This document shows positions 36,953-47,830 of a stretch of DNA of 64,000 bases, in pieces; within the stretch, counting starts at the first letter, position 1, and the number at the start of each line of letters is the position of its first letter. The stretch is from Trichostrongylus colubriformis (Eukaryota; Nematoda; Chromadorea; Rhabditida; Trichostrongylidae): NCBI GenBank assembly GCA_963978905.1, contig OZ022256.1, positions 27,801,426 to 27,865,425 on the forward strand, given 5' to 3'. Under the pieces are notes generated by a model. That model was not told where the DNA came from. It searched no databases and worked only from the letters and a program-made list of their open reading frames with translations. The translations under genes were made by a program, and so were the position numbers.

Positions 36953-37267
36953 TTGAGCTTTCTTCTCTCCCTATGATAACTTGAGGTAGCCAACTTCAAA
37001 TTTTCTGAATCCCTAATCGAGCCATCATGTACGTATACACAGGAGTGAGCTTGCAGCTATGATATACGACTGTGTTTTTCTGATTTTTTATTACACAGCT
37101 TATGAAGATATGTTAAAATGTTTTGTGGTAATGGATTGCTGTTCGCTGTAAACCATCTGTCGAACTATTTTCATCCAGCTTTTCACCATAAAACCATCTC
37201 TGTTATGTCCACAAGTGCTGAATTGCAAAGGGAAGGTCCCGGATTGCGCTTTCCTGATAGTATTGTA

Positions 37268-38519
37268 TTAGGTTGTCCCAAAAGTCTTGTAGGATTTTTT
37301 CGATCATCACTTTTTATTATTTTTTCTTCTAACAAACAACGATTAGGCAACAGCGTATTACCATTGTTATCGACAACACTCTGCCCCCTCATAGGTAGAT
37401 CGTTGATTCCCTTCTCCCAGAACTCTGGGTTCTGGGAGTCGAAGAGGTGTCAGCGATCGCCTTTGCAAGTAAGTCATAATCAACGAATTTTCTCTTGGCC
37501 AGGAAGGATTCAAGAGGATGGCTAAGGTGATAGTCAGAAGGGGCAATGTCTGGAGAGTATGGCGGGAGGGCAGAACATACCAGCCGAGCTCCTGTAGCTC
37601 GGCCTGGGTACTCTTCGCGACGTAGGAGCTGGCGTTGTCATGAAGAAGGGTGACCGCGGACCTTTTCCGGCGCTTTCCTCAAACAGCGACGGTGAGCTGC
37701 TGGAGCTGGTGGGTGCATACGGTAGTGGTGACTGTCTCGCCTTGTACCAGCACCTCTTCGAAAAGCACTCCTTCCGCGTCCAGAAGCAGCGAGCAGAATC
37801 TTCTTCGGATGTAGGTCGAACATGGGCTGCGTTGGCGGCTCGGCGTCACGTAGCAGCCAAAAGGCGCGGGGTGCGTTGGTATCGTACATGTCTCAGCTTT
37901 CATCGCGCGTAGCCAGATAGACGAGAAAGTCGGTGCGATGCGGGCGGAGCAGCAGCGATTGACAGATGCTCACACGGGCACTTTCGTGAGCATCCGTCAG
38001 GGCATGAGGTTCATCGCGACAGCAGCTTCCGATAGCCGGGCTCGTGGAGGCGACGATTTACGGTCATGGGTGCTTGTCCATTCCTCTCCTCCAGCTCGCG
38101 CATGGTGGTTTCAGGATCGGCACGAACGGCGGAGAGCAGCGTCTCGTCGTCGAATGCGTCTGGACACCCTGTGCGCGGCTTGTCTTCCATGTCAACCTCG
38201 CCCTTGCTGAAGCTGATGAGCCAGCGGCGCACGGTCTCGTAGCTCACACATCCCTTGCCCAATGCAGCGTTGATGGAGTCGCAAGCCTCCGTCGCTTTGC
38301 TGCCTCAAGACCACTCATAGTAGATGACACCGCGCGTTGGGTGGGTATCGACTACGGCCAGTGTAGCTCTCTCCACGGAATCTGGTGGGTCAATATTAAT
38401 TTTGCTAGAAGCTTAGAGAACGTTCTAGCATATTCCTGAACCGCCTAGACCTGCCTCGAAGTAAACAAGAGTTATTGATTTTTTTGGAAAAATCCTACAA
38501 GACTTTTGGGACAACCTAA
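37268..38519 (-). mobile_element. mariner element copy 1, 1252 bp
   Basis: The terminal inverted repeats begin TTAGGTTGTCCCAAAAGTCT and extend about 32 bp. TA lies at both sides (37266-37267, 38520-38521). The transposase gene reads on the minus strand. The same family occurs at 42618-43859 in the opposite orientation. Confidence 0.95.
37390..38400 (-). pseudogene. Broken mariner transposase (D,D34D), copy 1
   Basis: The helix-turn-helix part is still open (CVSYETVRRWLISFSKGEVD, then DKPRTG) at 38262-38011. The first catalytic Asp is in the RDES motif (codon 37904-37902), followed two codons later by TGA (37895-37893), where relatives of the family have Trp. The second Asp is in LLHDNA (37639-37637). 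The third is in the SDYHL block (37535-37533). The last two are 104 nt apart rather than 105, so a 1-nt deletion has broken the 34-residue spacing. It cannot make a full transposase. Confidence 0.88.
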
Positions 38520-38801
38520 TATTATGCTAGTTCATCTGGGTATACGAAGACAATCATCGTGTCGGTTTCAGGTGTATGCCGTAAGTCGCGGCCCCATGCA
38601 GCTAATTTGATGGGACGCATAGGCAGTGACTACCACTTCAACGCAGACCATCCGACGCATCTTCTCCGTTGAGCAACTCGCCCACATCACCGACCCCTCG
38701 GATTTTCGTAATTAATAATTATAACATGAAAGACAGTGGTAAAAAAGAACTACTAATTACTGAGAAGTAGTTTGTATCAGAACTCCAAGGCGATAGTAAT
38801 A

Positions 38802-39716
38802 CAGGGTGGGGCAAAATTACGGAAACTAGATTGATGCTACCCAAAAACCTTATTTCAGCTCGAACAAAAACATAATCATAACCGATTTACTCTCCAGAAA
38901 AAACTGAACAAACAGTACTACTATTTTTTGAAACCATCTCCATTTACTTCGATACAGGCTCGAAGACGCTCCGAAAACGCGTTGACCGTGGCGAGGAGAT
39001 AACCTTCGTCCAAGTCATCCCATGCTTTCTCCAGTGCTGCCTTCGAGTAATTAAGGCCGGGATGGCGTTTTGAGCATGCCTTATGCTCGAGGACACTCAA
39101 TACGGAGAATCGAGTGGGTTGAGTTCCGGTGAACTGGGAGACCATTCATCAAAGGCAATGAAATCTAGGAAAATTTCCTGCAGCGTTGGTTTCTGTTCCT
39201 TCTGCTGTCGGCAGAAAGAAACTGTCCTTCTCCTTGCTTGTGTGCCTTGCTTCCAAGTGATCTTTCACAATCCTGCCCATCTGTCACGTGGAAATCGACA
39301 TTTCGTCTGCCATCTTCCGAAGCGACCACACTGGCTTCAAACGCAGACGATCACCCACTCTCTTGATGCCCGCCCTGATCGTGACAGAAGTCGGTCTTCC
39401 ACGTCCTGGTCGCTCGGGAAGGTTTCCTAGTTCTGTGAACCTCGCGATTGTTCTTGATACAAAACTTCTTCATACCTTCAGACGACGGGAGATGTCAATC
39501 GCTCGGAGTCCTTGATGGTGCAGGTAGATGATAGAATTCCAGTGAGGGGATGGCCTCGTCATTTTGAACCGAAGATGAAATTTTTTGTTCTAGTTAGTAG
39601 AGAGGGTTGCACTGAATCGAATAAGAACAAGCAAGAGCCTCCCGAATGGGGAAAGCGCCTCAGGGGTCAAAGTTCCCGCGCCCGCGCCTTGTTTCCGTAA
39701 TTTTGCCCCTTTCCTG
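38802..39716 (-). mobile_element. Internally deleted DD37D Tc1/mariner element, 915 bp
   Basis: The ends are CAGGGTGGGGCAAAATTACG and CAGGAAAGGGGCAAAATTAC (inverted), sharing a 19-bp perfect inner repeat and flanked by TA (38800-38801, 39717-39718). On the minus strand, 39145-38921 encodes the end of a transposase (EHKACSKRHPGL, LEKAWDDLDEGYL, FSERLRACIEVNG), preceded in shifted frames by a SSPELNPLD-like block. The middle of the catalytic domain, with the first two acidic residues, appears to be missing, so the element is defective. Confidence 0.85.
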
Positions 39717-40005
39717 TACAACCACCCCGGAGCAAACAAGCAGTGTTCTCATTGTTCAAAATTAGAGAAGACGATAGAAGCTGAAAAACGATAAAACTAG
39801 TCAGAATATACGCTCATTTCGCCATTGGAAGAAAAATAGGTCCTTCAGAGGTCGTCCCTTAAGGCTCGATGGACGATCAGTCACGGAAAACTGAGGGTTC
39901 GGTGATGTGAACAGTCAGAGGATCCGTCGGATGGTTGGCGTTAGGGTGGCAGCTACTGCCTATGCTCCCCATTAGCAAATTAGGGGTGGGTCTACTTACG
40001 ACAAC

Positions 40006-40234
40006 GGGTGTATATCGCTAGGACAGAAACGTCGCGCGGCCGTGTTCGGCACGCGACAGGATGGTGCGAGCTATGCGCGCCGTATTCGTTGAGTCCTGAA
40101 GCGATTACGCATAGAATGAGGCGTAGAGCACTGTCATCGCTTCAAGACCCATCCAATACGGCACGCATAGCTCGCACCATCCCGTCGCGTGCCGAACAAG
40201 GCCACGCGACGTTCTGTCCTAGCGATATACACCC
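40006..40234. mobile_element. Mutator-like MITE, 229 bp, perfect 9-bp target duplication
   Basis: Very long inverted ends start GGGTGTATATCGCTAGGACA and extend over GTTCGGCACGCGAC. TACGACAAC repeats exactly on both sides (39997-40005, 40235-40243). Interior blocks GAGCTATGCGCG and TCCTGAAGCGATTACGC relate it to the 19773 and 52376 copies. Confidence 0.9.
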
Positions 40235-40321
40235 TACGACAACAAGTCGCGTAGCCGCCCGCGGCGAATGGCGCGGCGGACGGTGCTAATGGCAGGGGAA
40301 GCAGCCTTTAAAGGAACCGGA

Positions 40322-40769
40322 AGGGGGTCCGAAACAAGAGAAACATACAAAGAAATGAGCATTTCGTAACGAACGCAGAAGGTTAGAAGCGATAATCGGT
40401 GAAAAAACCCGAACTCAAAAGTGCATCGCTGCGGTGTGTATTCGCGCCTCATTCGCATCATCGCACTGGCGTTCCGAGTTGTCCGCTGTAGGAGACGACC
40501 GCGGGCCAACTTTAGTTGTAGCACCTGACTCCCAGCGCAGTGGAGCGGCCATTCCCAACTACATTAACATTCATGTAAGTACATCTAGAAACAATATAAG
40601 AAAGAACAAAGGAGAAGGTAAAAGGAATGAACAACTTTATAATGGAAACATCTTCTCTTGGCACCATGCCAAGGCGTCAAATTGGCGAGTTTGTGCAATG
40701 GCGGCCACTTGAACTCGTCCACACCACGTCTGTTCTACCGTAAGCCAAAATTACTCCCTTACGGTGTCT
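40322..40769 (-). mobile_element. TTAA-site MITE, 448 bp, inverted copy of 29887
   Basis: It is flanked by TTAA (40318-40321, 40770-40773) and is the reverse complement of 29887-30341 over nearly its full length with scattered differences. It sits 83 bp after the Mutator-like MITE. Confidence 0.9.
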
Positions 40770-40773
40770 TTAA

Positions 40774-40990
40774 GCGAGGCAGTTTGGCATGGGTGCAGGA
40801 GGCAGGGTGGCATGGATGCAGGAGGCAGTATGGCATAGGTGGAAGTGCACAGGTGAGACAGCCACGCTGTGCCGGACTCCCAGAGACAATCGATTCGGCA
40901 AGTCGTAATGATGGCGCCGCGAGTACGACGCTGCGAAAGGATTTTCTGTCGTAAGTAGACACCCGCCGATTAGTAGCGAGAGGCCGCGCC
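40774..40990. repeat. Repeat related to 26700-26830, with 22-bp minisatellite
   Basis: Three tandem units of about 20-22 bp (GGCATGGGTGCAGGAGGCAG-like) span about 40786-40840. The rest matches the minus strand of 26715-26830. Confidence 0.6.
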
Positions 40991-42617
40991 TCACGACGGT
41001 ATCCCGTCGGTTTCGCATCGGTCTGTCCTTGGCTATTCAGCATCCCTCGATCTTGCTAACCTTTTTGAAAAGGGGGAAAATGTCAAGGCTGAAACATCTA
41101 TGGTGCATTCCTACCCGCCTACTGCTACTGTACGTGAAACACCCATTGCTGTCTCTTCCCATAAAAAACACCTATTCTTACTGTACGTGGCGTGCGATAA
41201 ATTTGCGCATACTGAAGCACCCGTTGCTGTCGTTTTCCGTGTAAGCACTTACTATTAGTAAAAGGGCGGCATGACACAGTAGAATAACAAAAAAGGTAGA
41301 TCCCCAGTTATTGGAATTTTGCCGCACTAGTTGGGCCCTTAAACCATCGAATGATAATAAGTTCAGAGCAACGAAAAACACAAAACGCAGTTACCTTTGC
41401 TGAATGACGGAAGAGCACTTCGAAGGTTCTTAGTTGAAAGATTGAGCGATTCGTGTCACCTTGCTAATTTGAAGACTTCACTGCTGTATCATTATCGAAG
41501 GTATCTCAAGTTCACTAGTATCTGAATATTACTTTGAATCAAGCTAACCAATTCCACTGGGTTCGGATCATAACAGCCACTGTCAGCCACGAGGTAAAAG
41601 CACGAATGGAATCAGTTCGAGAATAAAAAGAGAAAGCGTTCACAAAATTGCAGCGCGGAACTTTGTTCAGACATTCAAAGGATTTTTTGTAGGTAATAGT
41701 CGCTCTCCTGCGAATAATGCAATATTCATGTTATGAAAGCGAATAGAAAAACGGTATGCAATATACATATTATGAAAGTGAATAGAAAATTAAAATGAAC
41801 GGAAATTGAAAGTTGGCCGTTGTGTTTCAAATCAAGTACGGGAAATTGTGCTCGCGTACTGCACTGTATTCCACTGCGCTGAACCGTACCGTACTGTACC
41901 GTACTATACTCTACTGTACTGACTATACCACTATGTTCTAGTCACTAGTAAATCCACCACTGCCAAAATCGAAAATATAAACAGAAATGAGCGAAAAGTA
42001 TAGGTCAAGCATTTCATACAACCATCATATGCCATGAGGTTCGGAGTTGAAGTTCGCGGAATCAAACTATGATTTTGTGCATGTACATGAGTGGTAGGTG
42101 ATCATCTACCCGATTCAACACTAGGCCATGTGACTATATCAAAATTCGCTCGAATCGAAAAGTAGGGAGTTCGAGGAAGGATAATATTGGAGAAATAGAA
42201 TCAAAGCGATACGTTATCATGGAAAGCATTGGATTAGGATTTGAAAACAAGTTTGAGATCATCTCCATACATACATGATGGACGAATTTGCTCGTAATGA
42301 GCTGGTTGGTGGCCGCTTCGCATGTCACTTCTGGTCATTTCTGGTTTGTGGTAAACGGCGTTGGTTCATAGGAGTCATAGCATTAGTAGTGGTGTCTCAG
42401 ACAAATATATGAAGAGGTGCAGAGCTTATACTGATAACGCTTAAATTCCTACAAAGGCTCTTGTACAAGTGACGAGTTATACCGTTACAGTTTCGAGAGA
42501 AATGTCACATGAAATTCTCTGCACATAAAAGGCCATCGTAATCTATGATTACTATGTTTTGCCTTACTATTAGTTAATCTATTATTTCCATTTTGTAAAT
42601 TTTTGCTAGAGATAATA
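40991..42617. other. Stretch without a recognised gene; small tandem duplication
   Basis: 41718-41795 is a 39-bp duplication (TGCAATATTCATGTTATGAA and a diverged second copy). 41880-41930 is a CCGTACTGTA-type simple repeat. No exon can be called. Confidence 0.45.
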
Positions 42618-43859
42618 CTAGGTTGTCCCAAAAGTCTTGTAGGATTTTTCCAAAAAAATCAATAACTCTTGTTTACTTCGAGGCAGGTCTAGGCGATTCA
42701 GGAATATGGTAGAAAGTTCTCTAGGCCTTCAAACAAAATATATATTGACCCACCAGATTCGAGAGAGCTACAGTGCCCCTAGTCGATACCCACCCAACAC
42801 GCGGTGTCATCTACTATGAGTGGTCTTGGAGCAGCAAAGCGACGGAAGCTTGCAACTCCATCAACGCTGCATTTTGCAAGGGATGTGTGAGCTACGAGAC
42901 TGTGCGCCGCTGGCTCATCAGCTTCAACAACGGCGACAATTGACATGGAAGACAAGCCGCGCACGGGACGCCCACACGCATTCGACGACGAGACGCTGCT
43001 CTCCGCCGTTTGTGCCGATCCTGAAACCACCATGCGCGAGCTGGAGGAGAGGAATGGGCAAGCACCCATGACCGTAAATCGTCGCCTCCACGAGCCCGGC
43101 TATCGGAAGCTGCTGTCGCGATGGACCTCATGCCCTGACGGATTCTTACGAAAGTGCCCGTGTGAGCATCTGTCAATCGCTGCTGCTCTGCCCGCATCGC
43201 AAGACTTCTCATCTATCTGGCTACGGGCGATGAAAGCTGAGACATGTACGATAGCAACGCACCCCGCGCCCTTTGGCTGCTACGTAACGCCGAGCCGCCA
43301 ACGCAGCCCATGTCCGACCTCCATCCGAAGAACATTCTACTCTGCTGCTCCTGGACGCGGAAGGAATGCTTTCCTAGGAGGTGCTGGCACAAGGCGAGAC
43401 AGTACCCGCATCCTTATACACCCACCAGCTCCAGCAGATCGGCGTCGCTATTCGAGAAAAGTGCCTATAAAGGTCCGCGGTCACCCTCCTTTATGACAAC
43501 GCCACCGACACGTCGCGAAGTGTACCCAGGCCAAGCTGCAGGAGCCCGGCTGGGATGTGCTGCACCACCAGCCATACTCTCCAGACATTGGCCCTGCTGA
43601 CTATCACCTTACACATCCTCTTGAATTCTTCCTAGCCAAGAAAAAACGCTGATTATGACATGCTTGCAAAGGCGATCGCTGACTTCTTCGACTCTCAGCA
43701 CCCAGAATTCTGGTAGGAGGGAATCAACGATTTCCATGAGGGGGCAGAGAGTTGTTGATAACAATGGTGAATACGTTGTTGCCTGATTGTTGTTTGTTGG
43801 AAGAAAAAATAATAAAGTGATGATCGAAAAAATCCTACAAGACTTTTGGGACAATCTAA
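42618..43859 (+). mobile_element. mariner element copy 2, 1242 bp
   Basis: The terminal repeats match copy 1 (CTAGGTTGTCCCAAAAGTCT on the left; the right end closes GACTTTTGGGACAATCTAA). TA lies at both sides (42616-42617, 43860-43861). It reads on the plus strand, pointing away from copy 1. Confidence 0.95.
42780..43800 (+). pseudogene. Broken mariner transposase (D,D34D), copy 2
   Basis: The helix-turn-helix (CVSYETVRRWLISFNNGD) is followed by a 1-nt insertion near 42938, then an open stretch from 42945 (DKPRTGRPHAFDDETLL). The first catalytic Asp is in GDES (43229-43231), followed by TGA at 43238-43240, the same nonsense position as in copy 1. The second Asp is in LLYDNA (43496-43498) and the third in PADYHL (43599-43601). 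A 1-nt deletion lies between these two at a different place from that in copy 1. Confidence 0.88.
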
Positions 43860-43861
43860 TA

Positions 43862-45440
43862 TATCTTATTATTATCGCTACCCTTCATAGGGACGAAGCC
43901 AGAGTAATGAGCCTACCATGTATCTGCTTTGCAGCTACCGTCCAATAAAAACGAGCAAAGCCCCTTTTTGCATTCAAGATCAAGAATATATACAGGTCAA
44001 CCAAACTTCCTATCCCTCCGGGATAGGTGAGTTGGTGCCTGGTTCGTTTGGGAGTGGGTAGCCAGGTCCTGATTCGCATGCATCCGCCACCACGATTCTG
44101 AATGGAACTGCAATGCGGGCTCCATCGCAACAATGGATTAAGCAACGCCAGAAACTTCACCCTTTTCTGTGCTTTGATATAAAGAATTCCCAAAGTGATT
44201 AGTTCTAATACGAGTCTTCGCGATTAGCACGCAAAGACTCCTGGAGAAACAAATTATCCCCCTCGCTCGACTGACGTTTTTTCGTCACAAATAATGCCAA
44301 CATATCTGGTAGAGCTCCTTGAATTTGTGGTGTGTTGCGGTCACATGCGACACTTGACGCGCTCTCTTGTGAAAGGAGTTGGGTAAACAATGCGTGCAGC
44401 TTTGCTGATGCTGCGCCGTTCGTTAGGCTGCCTTCTGCCTTCGTCGTCTACGCCTCTCCACCCGTGCCACTCCGCTTCGCAGGTCAATGATGTGCTAATC
44501 GAGTTTACCCTCACTGCACCCAAGTGGTAAAATTCATGGTCTTTGACAAAAACGAAATCGATGGCCGTAATGAAAATAAATGCTCTGCCTGGAAATCTCG
44601 TGACAGATGTATTTGGACCAAGATTATGAGTGATTTCCTGAAATGCATACAACTTGTAATTTGACATCAATAAAGGAAACGAACGAATGAATTCTGTGGA
44701 AGGTGAAGACAGAAAAAATAGCAAAACTCATTAAGGTACGAAAATCAAGGAAGTGTCGCCAGGTGAGAAAACATATAGACTGTTTGTTCAGCTTCCATTT
44801 TGCATATGAACTTGTGCGGAAGTTAAACCGCAATGGTGTCCTCCTACTGTGTTCAACAGGAACGGAAAGCAGGAAGGACGGAAAATAAGATGTAGCCTCG
44901 AAACTCAGTGATAGCAGATATCCTCCGAGTAAATCTACGAATCATTGCTTCACTGAGCAGTTCTGAATCAGCGCAAACCAGATGTCGTAAATACTGCATT
45001 TCTGCTCACAATGCATTGCATTGCGTATGAAAGAATGCCACATCAATTGGTTCTAAAAGCTGAGACGTTCCTCGGGCAGAGATGGCTAACGAGCTATGGG
45101 AATCGTTATACGATCATCAGCATCAACCAAGAATCGCTCAAACACGTCTGCTGATTGTGAGTCTTCCATATCACTGAAGGGATGCAAAGTGTTCACTATG
45201 CATTAAGCATAAACTTTGCTAAAAGGAGTGTGCCATTAAGACAGAGAATTAGCGTGGCGCCGTCCGGCGTGCGGTGCTTTATGCCTTATTCCAGGCTTCA
45301 GGGCTCAACTACTACGGCGCCCCTATCTCGCATCATCTCGTCAAACGCGACCGCAAATTTTCCGTCCTAATGGCACACACTTTTCGCGAATCATTGTACA
45401 GATCCTATGCCCAATCAATGCACGTGTACACACGCACTGC
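43862..45440. other. Stretch without a recognised gene
   Basis: A minus-strand frame at 44193-43885 (102 codons) includes RIRTWLPTPKRTRHQLTYPG but has no family I can name. A plus frame at 45182-45525 is probably the antisense end of the LINE remnant. Confidence 0.35.
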
Positions 45441-45444
45441 AACC

Positions 45445-46210
45445 TCAACTGCATCACCTGCCGTTCCATTGTTCTTGACCGAGGCCAGCAACGTCTCCAT
45501 TCGTCCATGTCGCGAGCCAGAGTAGTGCATCAAATACTCCTGGCTGTAGGGACACGCAGCCTCTCACTTCCTTCGCGACGCTGATGGAGAAGTCTGATAT
45601 GGAACTGGGGTTGTCCAGGATTTGTTTTACTTCCCAATTCAAGTAACCGTTCTGGTCAAACAGTCATCGCCATATAGCATGACGTGTCTTGCCCATCTAC
45701 TCTTCAATTTCTTTACAAATAAAGCAGCGCCCCTATTTTCGGTCGTCGACGGAGCTCGGGGCCATGCCTTCCTCTCTACATTTGCTGTATCGCGATACTC
45801 CCAGCATCGTCGTCTCGATAGTGCGTTAGATGACGCTACCGCAATGTGCTCATCCTCATCACGCAGAGTCCAAGCATAAAGTATCAAAGCAGTATGAAGC
45901 AGTAGCAAAGTATGAAGCATATGTCAGAGCAGGAAGGACAGCGGAATCAAATAGATAGATGCGGAGCCGGAAGTTTGTCGCCTCCTTCACTACTCCCTCG
46001 ACGGTCTTGTATGCTCTCCAGGTTGTTCGTTTCCTTCTGCTCCGCTCTGATGCTCAATCGTTCACCACGGTTGACTTCCTGACCTAGCTACCCATAGCTG
46101 AAGCATTCAGTGACCTTCCTTCCGTTGAGCTGGAATGGGGCATCAGCTACCAATCCGTTCCTCATGAACACGACCATGAAGTTATCAAAGGCTGTACACT
46201 CCGTCGATGA
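45445..46210 (-). pseudogene. RTE-type LINE remnant, 3' end of the reverse transcriptase ORF
   Basis: On the minus strand, in frames broken by shifts and stops, I read the conserved C-terminal blocks of RTE-clade reverse transcriptases. In order they are: FMRNGLVADAPFQLNGRKVT (near 46170-46110), KTVEGVVKEATNFRLRIYLF with the following DSAVLPALTYA (near 46005-45925), RWARHVML (near 45698-45675), and a terminal LARDMDEWRRCW-like block (near 45505-45470). The catalytic palm with FADD is not found, so this is a 5'-truncated copy. The order fits one decayed insertion. Confidence 0.75.
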
Positions 46211-47014
46211 TTTCGATAACTAAATCAGCCCTTAAACCAGCGAGGAAAAGAAGTGGTCATCTGTCCCAATGACATAATCCCTCTGCAAAAGTAGCATAGA
46301 GAAAGGTAAACTTCGCAAATCTTCAATTAGACGAAAAATGGCTTTCCAACTATTGCAGCAGTTATTGTTGTTGCTGCAGTTCGTCTTCTTATACTAAGTC
46401 CCTGAATCCCAAACAAATTCCAGAAATACCTGGGAACACGAATCATCTGAATGGCGTAAGCCGAGCTCCACGTAGAGGCAAAAAAGTGAAAATTGCACTG
46501 CTTTCACAAAAGTCTCTCAAAATAATCTTTCAGGAGCGATACAAGCGAAAATCAAAACATAAACTGCTGATATAGTTTCAACGACAATAAAAAAGTAAAA
46601 GAAATTTGGACGCATCCAGATATTTCTACTATTGTCACTGAAAGTTCGGTGAATGGTTTATCTCAAAATAATTGACGATTGCCGGTCACTCTGTCTTCAA
46701 TCAACTAGGATAGATGTGAAGGAAAATATAAAACCACATGGTGTACGAGGAGCTGACGCGCCTGTCGACTTGGGAGAAACTCACAATCAGTGGTAGAAAT
46801 CTTACTGAAAAACAGAAAAATCTGGTTTTGCAACGAAAACATGCTCAACAATCCGGGGACGTAGGAAAAGTGGCATCTGTCATGAGTAAAACAAGCAGTG
46901 CATCCTCGAGCCTGGATTTTCTATAGGTGGAGCTTAACAATAATATGGCTTCTATTTCATATATATCAACGAATCTGCAGTTTCCTGATACCACGTGAAG
47001 TAACGGTCCCTCTA
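46211..47014. other. Stretch with one 62-codon ATG frame, not recognised
   Basis: 46738-46926 (plus) opens at an ATG and reads MVYEELTRLSTWEKLTISGR onward, ending in a Ser-rich tail. It is hydrophilic and exon-like, but has no splice sites I trust and no known family. Confidence 0.3.
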
Positions 47015-47250
47015 AGTGGCGGATGACGGTCGGAGACGGAACTGATACTCCGAGAGGGTGCGCCGCCTCGTCGTCCGCCGCGATCGAAGACGTTCTTTCC
47101 TTCTCTGGGTCTCCGATGGGGTGGGCGGGGCATTCACTAGAAGCCCCGTCCCGCCGTGCGCCACTTTGAGGAGCTGTATCATATACGGATTCCCACTTTT
47201 TCGCGCGAAGCTTTACATGCAGCACTAAGCAAATATAACATGTGTCTATT
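47015..47250. repeat. Interspersed repeat C, copy 2
   Basis: It shares GTCGGAGACG, a GC-rich middle and GAGGAGCTGTATC...CGAAGCTTTACATGCAG with 47618-47830, and less with 56480-56760. It has no coding capacity. Confidence 0.6.
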
Positions 47251-47617
47251 AGTAGCTCGTGTTTATTTTCTGCCGTACAGGTTTGTAAAGTTCGAATTCA
47301 TATTTCGCCTAAAGTTTCGACGATTTTGTCGTTATCAAAGGTCTCGGTTACTCCAGCACTAAGCGCTTGCTCGACTTCGAGGGCACAACGGCGCAGGCGC
47401 TCGGTGCTGATGGAACCAGAACCGTTGATACGACGAACTTGTCGAAATGTCAGGCGAAATAAAAACTCCACTTTAGCAAACCTGTTCGTCAGAAAATAGA
47501 CACAAAGATATGTACGAAAAAATGCCCAGGTTTCTAGAAAGACGGGAGATTTTTATGGACATCATGAACACTCATTTTTCTCCGCGCACGATTTCTTTAA
47601 GCTGAATCTTGAACCTC

Positions 47618-47830
47618 CGTCATGGTCGGAGACGCATTGTAGGAGCAGAAAGTAACGTAAACAGTCCCTCTCTCCGTTCCTAAACGCACGACGGGACGGA
47701 GCTTTTTTCCGGAGGCCACGCCCACACGGGACAATGCGGGGAGCTGTATCTCAGCCGAATCCCCATTTTCTTGAGTGAAACTTTGCATGCTGCCCTTGTA
47801 TATGGGTAACAAAGAAACTCACTTTTCCTT
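47618..47830. repeat. Interspersed repeat C, copy 3 (direct, 370 bp downstream)
   Basis: It follows the same block order as 47015-47250: GTCGGAGACG, GGGGAGCTGTATCTCAGCCG, GTGAAACTTTGCATGC. Its termini are not clear. Confidence 0.6.

Noticed and set aside
37640..38439. Plus-strand frames of 90 and 131 codons
   Set aside because: They are antisense to the mariner transposase remnant, whose conserved motifs are on the minus strand.
41880..41930. CRISPR-like or regulatory array of CCGTACTGTA units
   Set aside because: Irregular short simple repeat without spacers; ordinary low-complexity DNA.
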